64,000 nt of DNA, from assembly GCF_023017165.1 (NCBI RefSeq), contig NZ_JALKBW010000001.1:124001-188000 (forward strand). Reading direction: 5' to 3'. Below, piece after piece: positions 29,596-40,288 of this stretch (position 1 is its first letter; each line of letters starts with the position of its first letter). The notes under the pieces are model-generated. The model did not search any database, had not been told where the DNA came from, and saw only the letters and a program-made list of their open reading frames with translations. The position numbers and the translations under genes are program-made. The DNA comes from Gordonia alkaliphila. Its GTDB lineage: Bacteria > Actinomycetota > Actinomycetes > Mycobacteriales > Mycobacteriaceae.

Positions 29596-29599
<4 letters not shown>

Positions 29600-29907
29600 T
29601 CCTCCCCGAGGATCTGCGGAACGGCGAAACGGTCCTGCTCGACGGCCGGCGCCCCGGACAGGGCCTCCTCCACGGTCAACCCGGGAACCACGACGTCCTC
29701 CCGGACCACGTGGCGCAGGTCCGCCGGGTGGGCGGTCGGCGGAACATCGTCGGCGGCCACCTCGGACACCTGGGCCACGTGGCCCAGGATCGAGTCCAGT
29801 TGCGCGGCGTACTGGTCGAGTTCGTCGTCGGTCAGGGCCAGACGCGACAGACGCGCCAGGTGCGCGACCTCGGTCCTGCTGATGGTGGGCTCAGACTGCG
29901 ATGGCAT
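29596..29907 (-). CDS. gatC: aspartyl/glutamyl-tRNA amidotransferase subunit C
   Basis: 103 residues, normal length. Small helical subunit that wraps around GatA and stabilises the GatAB complex. Family pattern [21 protein letters not shown] at 9-29 (shown in part), then [10 protein letters not shown] and a late [10 protein letters not shown]. First gene of gatC-gatA; upstream is the divergent ACT-protein gene. Confidence 0.95.
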
Positions 29908-29999
29908 CGGAGGCTCCTTTCGTACTCGTGCGATGTGTCCAGCCTAGGGCCCGCCCGCACACTCCTGCGCCGCGGCCCTCGCGTCGGTAGCGTGGGCCT

Positions 30000-30050
30000 A
30001 TGACTCGCGTCACCGTGCGCCGACTCGCGGCGCCCGCAACCGCGGCGTAA
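30000..30050 (+). CDS. possible leaderless 16-residue upstream ORF
   Basis: MTRVTVRRLAAPATAA, stop TAA at 30048-30050, 25 bases before the ACT gene. TAGCGT (29988-29993) lies six bases before its ATG, the same layout as verified-looking leaderless genes in this window, so the first codon of the transcript is probably this ATG. No ribosome site is needed. It could couple or regulate expression of the ACT gene. It is very short and unproven. Confidence 0.4.
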   Translation: MTRVTVRRLAAPATAA

Positions 30051-30075
30051 CGACGCCGCAACAAGGGTTCGAATA

Positions 30076-30741
30076 ATGGAAGCCGTGTCTTACCTTCTGC
30101 GCGTGACCTTGACCGATCGACCCGGCAGCCTCGGGCTGCTCGCGATGGCGCTCGGCACGGTGGGCGCGGACATCCGCTCCCTGGAGGTGATCGAACGCGG
30201 CGACGGTTTCGCGGTCGACGACGTCGTGGTGGAGCTGCCCAACGGTTCGCTGCCGGACACGCTGATCACCGCCGCGGAGTCGGTCGAGGGCGTCACCGTG
30301 GATTCGCTGCGGCCGTTCGTCGGCAAGCTCGACCTGCACCAGGAACTGGAACTGATCGATGCCGTGGCCGCCGCACGCCGCGACCGGCTGCAGGTCCTCG
30401 TCGATCTCGCTCCCCGCAGCCTGCACGTGTCGTGGGCGACGGTGGTGGCCCAGTCCGGCGACGAGCCGGTGCAGCTGGCCGCCAGCGGGGCCGCACCGGA
30501 GACGCCGTTGACGCGCGCGGACTGGCTGCCGCTGAGCGAGGCACGCGAACTCGACGCCGACGCCGACTGGGTGCCCGCACCGTGGCAGGAACTCGCGACC
30601 ACCCTGGCGGCCGCCCCGCTAGGCCGCAGCGGCAAGGCCCTGCTGCTCGGTCGCGTCGGCGGGCCGGCGTTCCGCCCCAGCGAGGTGGCTCGCCTCGGCC
30701 ACCTCACCGGTATCCTCTCCGGCCTGATCCAGTCGGACTGA
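30076..30741 (+). CDS. ACT-domain amino-acid-binding protein (Rv3013-like)
   Basis: 221 residues. N-terminal ACT domain (about 4-75): YLLRVTLTDRPGSLGLLAMAL, then VGADIRSLEVIERG. The C-terminal 130 residues are less conserved, without a recognised catalytic motif, and look like a degenerate GAF-type sensor region (VQLAASGAAPETPLTRADWLPL). Probably a cytosolic sensor binding an amino acid. Homologue of Rv3013 in the same place. Convergent with ligA across a terminator. Confidence 0.8.
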   Translation: MEAVSYLLRVTLTDRPGSLGLLAMALGTVGADIRSLEVIERGDGFAVDDVVVELPNGSLPDTLITAAESVEGVTVDSLRPFVGKLDLHQELELIDAVAAARRDRLQVLVDLAPRSLHVSWATVVAQSGDEPVQLAASGAAPETPLTRADWLPLSEARELDADADWVPAPWQELATTLAAAPLGRSGKALLLGRVGGPAFRPSEVARLGHLTGILSGLIQSD

Positions 30742-30757
30742 GCCCCGCTCCGACCGC

Positions 30758-30802
30758 GTTGCCGTCTGGTGCAGTCGCCTGGTGACTGCAGCAGACGGCA
30801 AC
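30758..30802. terminator. bidirectional terminator between ACT gene and ligA
   Basis: Outer arms GTTGCCGTCTG (30758-30768) and its complement (30792-30802), inner arms GCAGTC/GACTGC (30771-30776, 30784-30789). Confidence 0.75.
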
Positions 30803-30821
30803 AGGCACCGTGCGGTGCGCT

Positions 30822-32882
<2,061 letters not shown>

Positions 32883-32925
32883 CTAGTCGCCCCGCCCGAC
32901 ACGCTCCCGCCGTAGGCTGAGTACC

Positions 32926-33336
32926 ATGCCGCATCCGATCATGTTCGACGACGCCGACCCCGTCCTCGCGCGGGTCCGGGAGATCGCCCTCTCCTTGCCG
33001 GAGGCCACCGAGCAGGTCGCGCACGGGCGGCCGACCTTCCGCTGCGGCAAGATGTTCGCGATGTACGGCGGCTCCCGCAAAGGTGCGACGAAGACGCCGC
33101 TGCCCACCGCACTGCTGTTCATTCCCGACCCCAGCGAACAGCAGGCCCTCGCGCAGGACGAACGCTTCTTCGTGCCCTCGTACGTGGGGGCCTACGGATG
33201 GCTCGGCCTGGAACTGTCCGCCGAGTCGGACTGGACGGAAGTGGCCGAACTCCTCGACGCGAGCTTCCGGCAGATCGCTCCGAAACGCGCCGTCGCCCAG
33301 TTGCCGATCAGCTCCGGCGACGCACCACGACCCTGA
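32926..33336 (+). CDS. MmcQ/YjbR-family protein
   Basis: 136 residues of the YjbR/CyaY-like fold: IALSLPEATEQVAHGRPTFRCGKMFAMYG at the start and GWLGLELSAESDWTEVAELLDASFR at the end. Often annotated as DNA-binding from structure, but no function is established. TAGGCT (32913-32918) seven bases before ATG suggests a leaderless transcript. The last 29 bases overlap the convergent CcdA-like gene. Confidence 0.8.
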   Translation: MPHPIMFDDADPVLARVREIALSLPEATEQVAHGRPTFRCGKMFAMYGGSRKGATKTPLPTALLFIPDPSEQQALAQDERFFVPSYVGAYGWLGLELSAESDWTEVAELLDASFRQIAPKRAVAQLPISSGDAPRP

Positions 33337-34129
33337 TCGCGAGCGCCACCACGGCCGCCGCGACCAGCAGGGTGAGCACCGCGAGATTGCTGAACGCATC
33401 GGCCCACTCGGCCACCTGCGCCTGCCACCGCAGCTGGGTGTCGGCGCCGACCGGGGCGCCGAGTGAGGCGGTGCCCTCGGTGACCCACAGCAGAATGCCG
33501 ATCGCGATCAGCGCCAGCCCGGAGATCAACGAGGTGCTGTGCAGGGTGAAGCGGCCCACCGTGATCTCCCGCCCGCGGAGTACCCCGCGCACCCGGGGCC
33601 CGATGCGCGTCCAGAACGCGGCCAACAGCAGCAGCGGCACGGTCATCCCGGCGGCGTAGGCCACCATCACCGCGGCGCCGTACACCGGCTCACCGCTGAC
33701 CAGACCCACGGTCAGCACCGCGCCCAGCAGCGGCCCCGAGCAGAAGCCGGCGAAGGCGTAGACCGCGCCGAGGGCGACCGTCGACGCCGGGCCCACCACG
33801 CGCACGCTGTCGGCGAGCCCGGAGAGGCGACCGAAGCCGAAACCGCTGCCGACGATCAGCAGCACGCCGAAGACGATCACCGCGATCGCGCCGATCATGG
33901 TCACGGTGCCGCGGTGGACGGTGAACAGCGAGCCCAGCGCCGCGGCGCCCGCCCCGATCGGGGCCAGCACGGCGACCAGGCCGAGGAAGAACAGCCCGGT
34001 GCGCGAGATCAGCGACTTGGCGCCGTCGTAGGTGAAGGCGAAGAACGACGGCAGGAGCAGCGCCGCACACGGGCTGAGCAGTGCGAGCAGCCCGCCGAGA
34101 AACGCTCCGGCCAGACCGATCTGACCCAC
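33308..34129 (-). CDS. CcdA/DsbD-family thiol-disulfide membrane protein
   Basis: 273 residues with about seven membrane helices. The two conserved cysteines expected of the family are C21 (LSPCAALLLPSFF) and C131 (FAGFCSGPLLGAV), each at the start of a helix. Such proteins pass electrons from cytosolic thioredoxin to extracytoplasmic thiol proteins. It follows the DsbA-like gene by three bases, so the two likely form a redox pair: import of reducing power here and a thioredoxin-fold partner outside. Confidence 0.85.
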   Translation of the reverse strand: MGQIGLAGAFLGGLLALLSPCAALLLPSFFAFTYDGAKSLISRTGLFFLGLVAVLAPIGAGAAALGSLFTVHRGTVTMIGAIAVIVFGVLLIVGSGFGFGRLSGLADSVRVVGPASTVALGAVYAFAGFCSGPLLGAVLTVGLVSGEPVYGAAVMVAYAAGMTVPLLLLAAFWTRIGPRVRGVLRGREITVGRFTLHSTSLISGLALIAIGILLWVTEGTASLGAPVGADTQLRWQAQVAEWADAFSNLAVLTLLVAAAVVALAIRVVVRRRS

Positions 34130-34132
34130 GTG

Positions 34133-34900
34133 TCAGCGCCCGCCCAGGTACTGGTCGATGACCACCTCGAAGGTCTCGATCGGACGCACCCCGACGATCG
34201 GTTCGCCGTCGATCACGAAGGCGGGCACGCCGATGATGCCGAACTCCTCGGTGGGTGCGGCGTCCGCGGCGATGTCGGCAGCGTACCGATCGCTCAGCGT
34301 CTCGCTCCGGAAGCGGTCGAGGTCGGGCACCCCGACGGCCTCGGCGTGCTGGACGAGGACGTCGATGGGCAGGTCGGGGTGTCCGGTCTGCGGCGCGTCG
34401 GCGTAGACGTCGGTGGTGAACTCCCAGAACTTGCCCTGCGCCGCGGCCGCCCATCCGGCGCGGGCGGCGAGCTCGGACTCCTTGCCGAAGATCGGTTGAT
34501 CCCGCCATTCGATTCGCAGTTTTCCGGTGTCGACGTACTTCTCGATCAGCTGCGGTTCGATGTCGCGCGCGTAGGCGGCGCAGAACGGGCAGCGGAAGTC
34601 GGAGAAGACCACCATGGTGACCGGCGCGTCCACCTCGCCCAGCGCGCGCGGATCGTCGGCCTGGCGACGGGACAGGTCGCCGAGCGGCCCGAACGTCGCC
34701 GGTGCCGCGGATGCGGTGGTCGACGACGCCTGATCCGAGGAGCCGGCGTTCCGGACGACGAGCGCGACGATCAACCCGATCAGTACCAGTACCAGCACCC
34801 CGAGGAGCACCAGGTCGCGTCGACGGCGCCGCTGGGGCGCAGACGAGGCGGGAGGTGGGGTCGATTCGGTCGATTCCGTCGGTTCGGCCTGGTCAGTCAC
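34133..34900 (-). CDS. membrane-anchored DsbA-like thioredoxin-fold protein
   Basis: 255 residues from GTG 34900, which overlaps the upstream MFS stop (GTGA). Cytoplasmic Pro/Ser-rich tail with RRRRR (24-28), one membrane anchor (about 29-50), then an extracytoplasmic DsbA-type domain with CPFC (104-107) in VVFSDFRCPFCAAYARDIEP and the cis-proline loop IIGVPAFVIDG. Probably an oxidase or isomerase of secreted-protein disulfides. Last but one in a coupled row: MetE-like, MFS, DsbA-like, CcdA-like. Confidence 0.88.
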   Translation of the reverse strand: MTDQAEPTESTESTPPPASSAPQRRRRRDLVLLGVLVLVLIGLIVALVVRNAGSSDQASSTTASAAPATFGPLGDLSRRQADDPRALGEVDAPVTMVVFSDFRCPFCAAYARDIEPQLIEKYVDTGKLRIEWRDQPIFGKESELAARAGWAAAAQGKFWEFTTDVYADAPQTGHPDLPIDVLVQHAEAVGVPDLDRFRSETLSDRYAADIAADAAPTEEFGIIGVPAFVIDGEPIVGVRPIETFEVVIDQYLGGR

Positions 34901-36147
34901 ACCGCCACCCTGCCGAACGCCCCGGCGCGCCGCAACATCCACAGCACCGGGAGCAGCAGAACGGCGATGACCGCGCCGACATAGCCGACCACGTCGAACC
35001 CGAACACCGACATCACCACACCCGCTAACGCCCCGGCCCCGGCCCCGGCGAGCGCGATCAGCACGTCGATGGAGCCCTGCACCGTGGGACGTTCCGGCGC
35101 CGACGTGGCGTCCACCACAAGGGCGGTGCCGCTGATCAGTCCGAGGTTCCAGCCGAGTCCGAGCAGGATCAACGCGACCGCCAGCAGCCCCAACGAATCC
35201 ATCGGGGCCCAGGCCGCCAGCAGCCCGGCCAGCACCAGCAGCACCACCGAGCCGAGCGCCATCGGCCCGCGCCCCACTCGGTCGACGAGCGGACCGGTGA
35301 CCAGCGACGGCAGGAACATGGCAGCCACGTGCGCGCCGATGATCACCCCGACGGCGGTGAGGCCGTACTCGAGGTCGACCATGTGCACCGGTGTCATCGT
35401 CATCACGCCGGTCATCACGATCTGCGCCGTCACCATCACCGCGGCGCCGATGTACAACGCCGAACGCGGCGCGGACGCGCCACCGGCCTCTACCTCGACG
35501 GCGTCGTCGTCGGCCGCGCGTGCCGCCACGTCCCGGGCCAGCAGGAACGGGTCGGGGCGCAGCAGGAGATAGAAGATCAGGCCCGCGGCACCGTAGGCCA
35601 CCGCGGCGAGCAGGAACGGTCCACTCAGTCGCGGCAGGCCGATCGCCTCGGCGAATGCCCCGGTGGGGGTCAGCAGGTTCGGGCCGGCCACCGCGCCCAG
35701 CGTGGTGGCCGCCAGCGAGACGCTGATCGCGCGTCCGCGCCGGTCCGGCGCGGCCAGGTCGGTGCCCGCGTAGCGCGCCTGCAGGTTGGTCGCGGTGCCC
35801 GAGCCGTACACGAGCAGCGCGGCGAAGAGCAGCGGGATGTTGCCGATCGCAGCCGCGATCACGATGCCCACCGCGCCGAGCGCACCCGCACCGAAGCCGA
35901 TCGCCAGGCTGATCCGGCGACCCGAACGCTGCGCGATCCGGCCGACGCCGAACGCCGCGGCCGCCGAGCCCAGCGTGAACACGGCGGCGGGCAGCCCCGA
36001 CAGGGCGTCCGAGCCGAGCATGTCGCGGGCCAGCAGAGCGCCCACCGCCACACCCGCCGACAGACCGGCGCCACCGAGCACCTGGCTGGCGATCACCACC
36101 GCGAGGGTGCGCCTCTGGACCTTCGCCAGATCGATCGCCGTCGTCAC
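34897..36147 (-). CDS. MFS transporter
   Basis: 416 residues, 12 predicted membrane helices; the motif-A-like loop after helix 2 is GRIAQRSGRRISLAIGFG. A 25-residue acidic central loop (RAADDDAVEVEAGGASAPRS) separates the halves. GTG start (36147) overlaps the stop of the MetE-like gene and its stop overlaps the DsbA-like start, so it is embedded in an operon. Efflux is likely from general resemblance; substrate unknown. Confidence 0.85.
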   Translation of the reverse strand: MTTAIDLAKVQRRTLAVVIASQVLGGAGLSAGVAVGALLARDMLGSDALSGLPAAVFTLGSAAAAFGVGRIAQRSGRRISLAIGFGAGALGAVGIVIAAAIGNIPLLFAALLVYGSGTATNLQARYAGTDLAAPDRRGRAISVSLAATTLGAVAGPNLLTPTGAFAEAIGLPRLSGPFLLAAVAYGAAGLIFYLLLRPDPFLLARDVAARAADDDAVEVEAGGASAPRSALYIGAAVMVTAQIVMTGVMTMTPVHMVDLEYGLTAVGVIIGAHVAAMFLPSLVTGPLVDRVGRGPMALGSVVLLVLAGLLAAWAPMDSLGLLAVALILLGLGWNLGLISGTALVVDATSAPERPTVQGSIDVLIALAGAGAGALAGVVMSVFGFDVVGYVGAVIAVLLLPVLWMLRRAGAFGRVAV

Positions 36148-37175
36148 AGCGTGGCCGCGCCCTCGGCCACGTCGCCGGCCACGGCCAGCGCCCGCGCGGC
36201 CCAGTCCGGGCTCGCGCCGGCGAGCCCGCAGACCGGAGTCACCAGCAGTTGATCACGTAAGACGGTGCGCGGTAGGCCGATGCGGTCGACGAGCCCCTGC
36301 AGCCGGGCCACCAGGTCGTCGACCAACTCCGTGCGCGACTGTCCCGGATCGGTGGTCGGCACTACCCCCGCCGCCAGCACCCGCCCGCTGTCCAGCAGGG
36401 CGCCCAGCCCGTCGTAGTCACGCTCGGTCAGGAGGGTCAGATCCATCGACACCGCGTACGACGGCAGACCGGCGAGCAGGTCCCACCGCGGCTGCGCGCA
36501 ACTGTGCAGCAGCATCGGTCGCCGCACCTGTGCGGCGAAGGTCTCCAGGCCGGCCTGCAGGTCGGGCACCGGGATCGGCGCGATCGGATCCAGTCGGGTC
36601 AGCGGGGTCACGGTGCCGTCGATGACCGCACCGATGGACGGCTCGTCCACCTGCACCACGGTCCGCACGCCGAGTCGTCGTTCCAGGTCCTGCGCCTGCT
36701 CGTCCAGTCCGGCCGCCAGCGAGGCCGCGATGTCGCGCACGGCGCCGCCGTCGCGGATCACCTTGTGGCCGCCGCGCAGTTCCACGTGCGCGGCGAAGGT
36801 GTACGGACCGCACGCCTGCATCTTCAGCACCTCATGCTCGCCGCCGAGGCCGCTCGTCTCCCAACACTCTTCGACGGCGTCGACGTCCCAGCGCAGGTAG
36901 TCGCGGGCCCGCCGGGTCTCGACGGTGGGCGCCGCCGCCAACCGGTAGGTGCGGTGCACGTAGTCCACCGGAACGTCGACGAGCAGACCGGCGGTGCGCC
37001 CGATGAGGTCGCCGCCGACCCCGCGGCCGGGCAGTTCCGGCAGATGCGGCAGACCCAGCTCGCCGGTCACGACGGCCGCCGCCTCGCGGGGATCGGTGCC
37101 CGGCATGGAACCGATCCCGGTCGCCGTCGCCACGGGGATCCGGGGGGCCGCCGGTACGGAACGCTCGCTCACCAC
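36144..37175 (-). CDS. MetE C-terminal-like (cobalamin-independent methionine synthase-type) protein
   Basis: 343 residues, equal only to the C-terminal catalytic half of MetE (full enzyme about 750). Opens with the TIM-barrel start VATATGIGSMPGTD; has QVDEPSIGAVI, HSCAQPRWDLLAG where a zinc His-x-Cys is retained, and late LLVTPVCGLAGASPDWA with the second zinc cysteine. Homologue of Rv3015c. It probably uses a methyl donor other than methyltetrahydrofolate-triglutamate; reaction unproven. TAGGCT upstream suggests a leaderless GTG start at 37175 or 37172. Confidence 0.82.
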   Translation of the reverse strand: MVSERSVPAAPRIPVATATGIGSMPGTDPREAAAVVTGELGLPHLPELPGRGVGGDLIGRTAGLLVDVPVDYVHRTYRLAAAPTVETRRARDYLRWDVDAVEECWETSGLGGEHEVLKMQACGPYTFAAHVELRGGHKVIRDGGAVRDIAASLAAGLDEQAQDLERRLGVRTVVQVDEPSIGAVIDGTVTPLTRLDPIAPIPVPDLQAGLETFAAQVRRPMLLHSCAQPRWDLLAGLPSYAVSMDLTLLTERDYDGLGALLDSGRVLAAGVVPTTDPGQSRTELVDDLVARLQGLVDRIGLPRTVLRDQLLVTPVCGLAGASPDWAARALAVAGDVAEGAATL

Positions 37176-37222
37176 GCCAGCCTAATCTCCTCGGCCGTAC
37201 CGCACCGCCCTAGGATGAGGCC

Positions 37223-39139
37223 ATGCCCTCGCCCTCGAACTCGCACCTCGGCGAGGCCTTCCGCAGCCTCTACTTCCACCTCTACTCCAACGGGCAGAGC
37301 AGTCGCGCCGAGCGCATCGTCGAGGACATGACGCTCGCGCTACTGGTGAAGCTGGCGGCCGAACGCGCCGGCCGCACGCAGGTGTGGCAGTCGGTGCTCG
37401 ACGGCGCCGACCCGGCGCTGCTGCTCGACCTGGCCCATCACGAGTTCCCCGGTGCCATCGCCCCCGACGAGGCTTTCCACAACGACGACGCGGTGATCCG
37501 CGACGCGCTGCGCGCCCTGTCCGACATCGCCCTCGACGATGCGCCCGCGCACATCGTCGGCGACGCCTTCCAGGCCGTCCTCGGGCCGCGTATCCGCGGT
37601 GAGAAGGGCCAGTTCTTCACCCCGCGCACCCTGGTGCGGGCCATCGTCACGATGCTCGATCCGGCCGACGGCGAGCGCGTGGTGGATCCGTCCGCCGGTT
37701 CCGGCGGCTTCCTCGCCGAGGCCGTGGCCCACGCCGCCGACCGCGGGGCCCGCGTCGAGGTGGTGGGCGCGGACAAGGACTTCGACCTCTACCGCCTGAT
37801 GACCGCGCTGCTGGCCATGGTGGCCGGCGACGACGGCCGCGCCTTCCACCGCAACTCCCTGGACCCGGCCGCGTGGATCGACGCCGACGGGCGCACCGAG
37901 CAGTTCGACGTGGTCGCCACCAATCCGCCGTTCGGCGCCCGGATCGGCGTCACCGACCCGGACCTGCTGCGGCGGTACGACTTCGGGCACGTCTGGACCC
38001 GGGACACCGCCGGAGCGTGGACGCAGACCGAGCAGGTGGAGAAGAGCCGCGATCCGCAGATCTTGTTCGTGGAACTGTGCGTGCGGCTGCTGCGGCCGGG
38101 CGGCCGGATGGGCATCGTCTTGCCCGAGGGCGTCTTCGGCAACCTGGGCTCCGGCTTCGTGTGGACGTGGCTGCGGCGCCGCGGCACCGTCGACGCCCTC
38201 CTCGACTGCCCGCGCACCACCTTCCAACCGGGCACCGACACCAAGACCAACGTGCTGTTCTTCACCAAGAACGACGAGGAGACCCCCACCGCCGACGACG
38301 CCGGGGGCGAGGCGACGACGTGGATCGCGGCGGCGCTGCACTGCGGGCACGACCGCCGCGGCAAGTCGGTGACCGCCGACGGCGCGCCGTATCCGGACGA
38401 CTTCGCCGATCTCGCCGCGGCGTATCCGCACCGCGCCGACGGCACCACGGCCTGGTCGGCGGCGGACCTGACCGGCCACACCTATCTGGTGCCGCGCTAC
38501 TTCGAGCGCCCCGCCCCGCGCAGCGCCGACGAGCAGGCCCTCCTGGCCGGCGCCGAGTGGGTGACACTCGGGCAGCTGCGCGAGGCCGGCCTGATCCGCG
38601 TGCGCAAGGGACGCGAACCGGGGTCGGCGGCCTACGGCACCGGCGACATCCCGTTCATCCGCACCTCCGACCTCAACAATTTCGAGGTGTCCACCGATCC
38701 CACCAAATCGGTGAGCGAGGCGGTGTACCGGGAGCATCGCGGGCCGATCGACCTGCGGGTCGGCGACGTGCTGATCGTGGTCGACGGCCGCTACCGGATC
38801 GGCGCCGCCGCCATGATCACCGAGCGCAACGTCCGGAGCCTGGTGCAGAGCCACCTGCAGGTGATCTCGGTGAGCCCGGACGCGCCGGACCTGGACCCGT
38901 ATGCGCTGCTGTTCGCACTGACCCTGCCGTCGGTGCGGCACCGCATCCGCGATCTGGTGTTCGTGCAGAGCACCCTGGGCACCCTGGGAAAGCGCCTCTT
39001 CGAGCTGGAGATTCCGCTGCTCGGCGGGCCGGGGCCGTGGACCCCGCGCGTCCAGGAGTTCGCGCGGGTGATCACCGCCCGCGACCGTCTGCTGGGCGAA
39101 CTCGAGACCGCGACCGCCGGCGAGACCTTCGAACTCTGA
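37223..39139 (+). CDS. solitary adenine-N6 DNA methyltransferase fused to a specificity-like domain
   Basis: 638 residues. Residues 1-125: HsdM-type helical domain. 126-425: gamma-class methylase core with FTPR (132-135), SAM motif I DPSAGSGG (155-162), catalytic NPPF (234-237) and LPEGVFGN. 430-638: HsdS-like target-recognition half, with RKGREPGSAAYGTGDIPFIRTSDL and DVLIVVDGRYRIGAAAM. Type I systems have separate M, S and R genes; here M and one S-like domain are fused, and no nuclease or helicase lies nearby. So either an orphan epigenetic regulator or a self-contained modification enzyme. TAGGAT six bases before ATG: leaderless. Confidence 0.88.
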   Translation: MPSPSNSHLGEAFRSLYFHLYSNGQSSRAERIVEDMTLALLVKLAAERAGRTQVWQSVLDGADPALLLDLAHHEFPGAIAPDEAFHNDDAVIRDALRALSDIALDDAPAHIVGDAFQAVLGPRIRGEKGQFFTPRTLVRAIVTMLDPADGERVVDPSAGSGGFLAEAVAHAADRGARVEVVGADKDFDLYRLMTALLAMVAGDDGRAFHRNSLDPAAWIDADGRTEQFDVVATNPPFGARIGVTDPDLLRRYDFGHVWTRDTAGAWTQTEQVEKSRDPQILFVELCVRLLRPGGRMGIVLPEGVFGNLGSGFVWTWLRRRGTVDALLDCPRTTFQPGTDTKTNVLFFTKNDEETPTADDAGGEATTWIAAALHCGHDRRGKSVTADGAPYPDDFADLAAAYPHRADGTTAWSAADLTGHTYLVPRYFERPAPRSADEQALLAGAEWVTLGQLREAGLIRVRKGREPGSAAYGTGDIPFIRTSDLNNFEVSTDPTKSVSEAVYREHRGPIDLRVGDVLIVVDGRYRIGAAAMITERNVRSLVQSHLQVISVSPDAPDLDPYALLFALTLPSVRHRIRDLVFVQSTLGTLGKRLFELEIPLLGGPGPWTPRVQEFARVITARDRLLGELETATAGETFEL

Positions 39140-39151
39140 CCCGGGGCGGGT

Positions 39152-40288
39152 TCAGGCGGCCGCGGAGATACGACCCGAGCCGAGCACCAGGTCGCCGTGG
39201 ACCGCGTCCGGCAGGTACAGGACCGCGGCCTGACCGCGGGCGACGCCGCGCAGCGGCTGCCGCAGCGCGATCTCGATGCCGGGGCCGTCGGGGCCGTCGA
39301 CGGGGGTGGCGACCGCGTCGGCCAGACCGCCGTGGGCGCGCACCTGCACCACGCACTCGACGGGCCCCGCGGGCACCTCGCCGGACGACCAGATCGCCTT
39401 GGTGGCGCTGATCGAGTGCACTTCCAGATCCTCGGCGGTGCCGACGGTGACCGTCCCGGTGCCCGGATCGATGGCGGTCACGTAGCGCGGGCTGCCGTCG
39501 ACGGCGGGTGCCTCGATGCCGAGACCCTTGCGCTGGCCGATGGTGAAACCGTGCACGCCGTCGTGCTCGGCGAGTTGCTCGCCGGACTTCTTGTCGACCA
39601 CCGCGCCGGGCCGCACGCCGATGCGCGCACCGAGGAAGGCCTTGGTGTCGCCGGTCGGGATGAAGCAGATGTCGTGCGAGTCGGGCTTGTTCGCCACGAG
39701 CAGGCCGCGCCGCTCGGCTTCCTCGCGGATCTGCGGCTTCGGGGTGTCCCCGATCGGGAACATGGCCCGGCCCAGCTGACCGTGATCGAGCACCGCGAGC
39801 ACGTACGACTGATCCTTGTCGGCGTCCACCGCACGACGCAGCTCGCCGTCGTCCAGGCGCGCGTAATGACCGGTGGCCAGCGCGTCGAAGCCCAGGGCGA
39901 CGGCCCGCTCGGCGAGCGCCGCGAACTTGACCTTCTCGTTGCAGCTCAGGCACGGATTCGGGGTCTCGCCCGCGGCGTAGGCGGCGACGAACTCGTCGAT
40001 CACGTCCTCTTTGAAGCGGTCGGCGAAGTCCCACACGTAGAACGGGATGCCGAGCATGTCGGCCACGCGGCGCGCATCGTCGGCGTCCTCGCGCGAGCAG
40101 CAGCCGCGCGAGCCGGTACGCAGCGCGCCCGGCGCGGTCGACAGCGCCAGGTGCACGCCCACCACGTCGTGGCCGGCCTCCACGGCGCGGGCCGCGGCGA
40201 CCGACGAGTCGACACCGCCGCTCATCGCGACGAGCACCCTTCGACGGGGCTCAGGGGTCGATTCGGTGTTCGGTTCGAGTTCCGCCAT
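39152..40288 (-). CDS. mnmA: tRNA-specific 2-thiouridylase
   Basis: 378 residues. Thiolates U34 of tRNA-Lys, -Glu and -Gln. PP-loop SGGVDSS (23-29), catalytic cysteine pair C116 ([10 protein letters not shown]) and C208 (SHDICFIP), tRNA-binding central domain and C-terminal beta-barrel. ATG start overlaps the iscS stop (ATGA), so its sulfur donor is made from the same message. Convergent with the methyltransferase gene, 12 bases apart. Confidence 0.96.
   Translation of the reverse strand: MAELEPNTESTPEPRRRVLVAMSGGVDSSVAAARAVEAGHDVVGVHLALSTAPGALRTGSRGCCSREDADDARRVADMLGIPFYVWDFADRFKEDVIDEFVAAYAAGETPNPCLSCNEKVKFAALAERAVALGFDALATGHYARLDDGELRRAVDADKDQSYVLAVLDHGQLGRAMFPIGDTPKPQIREEAERRGLLVANKPDSHDICFIPTGDTKAFLGARIGVRPGAVVDKKSGEQLAEHDGVHGFTIGQRKGLGIEAPAVDGSPRYVTAIDPGTGTVTVGTAEDLEVHSISATKAIWSSGEVPAGPVECVVQVRAHGGLADAVATPVDGPDGPGIEIALRQPLRGVARGQAAVLYLPDAVHGDLVLGSGRISAAA

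Noticed and set aside
37223-39139. Full type I restriction or BREX/DISARM locus
   Set aside because: No nuclease, helicase, PglZ or other subunit in the neighbouring genes, which are mnmA and a MetE-like operon.
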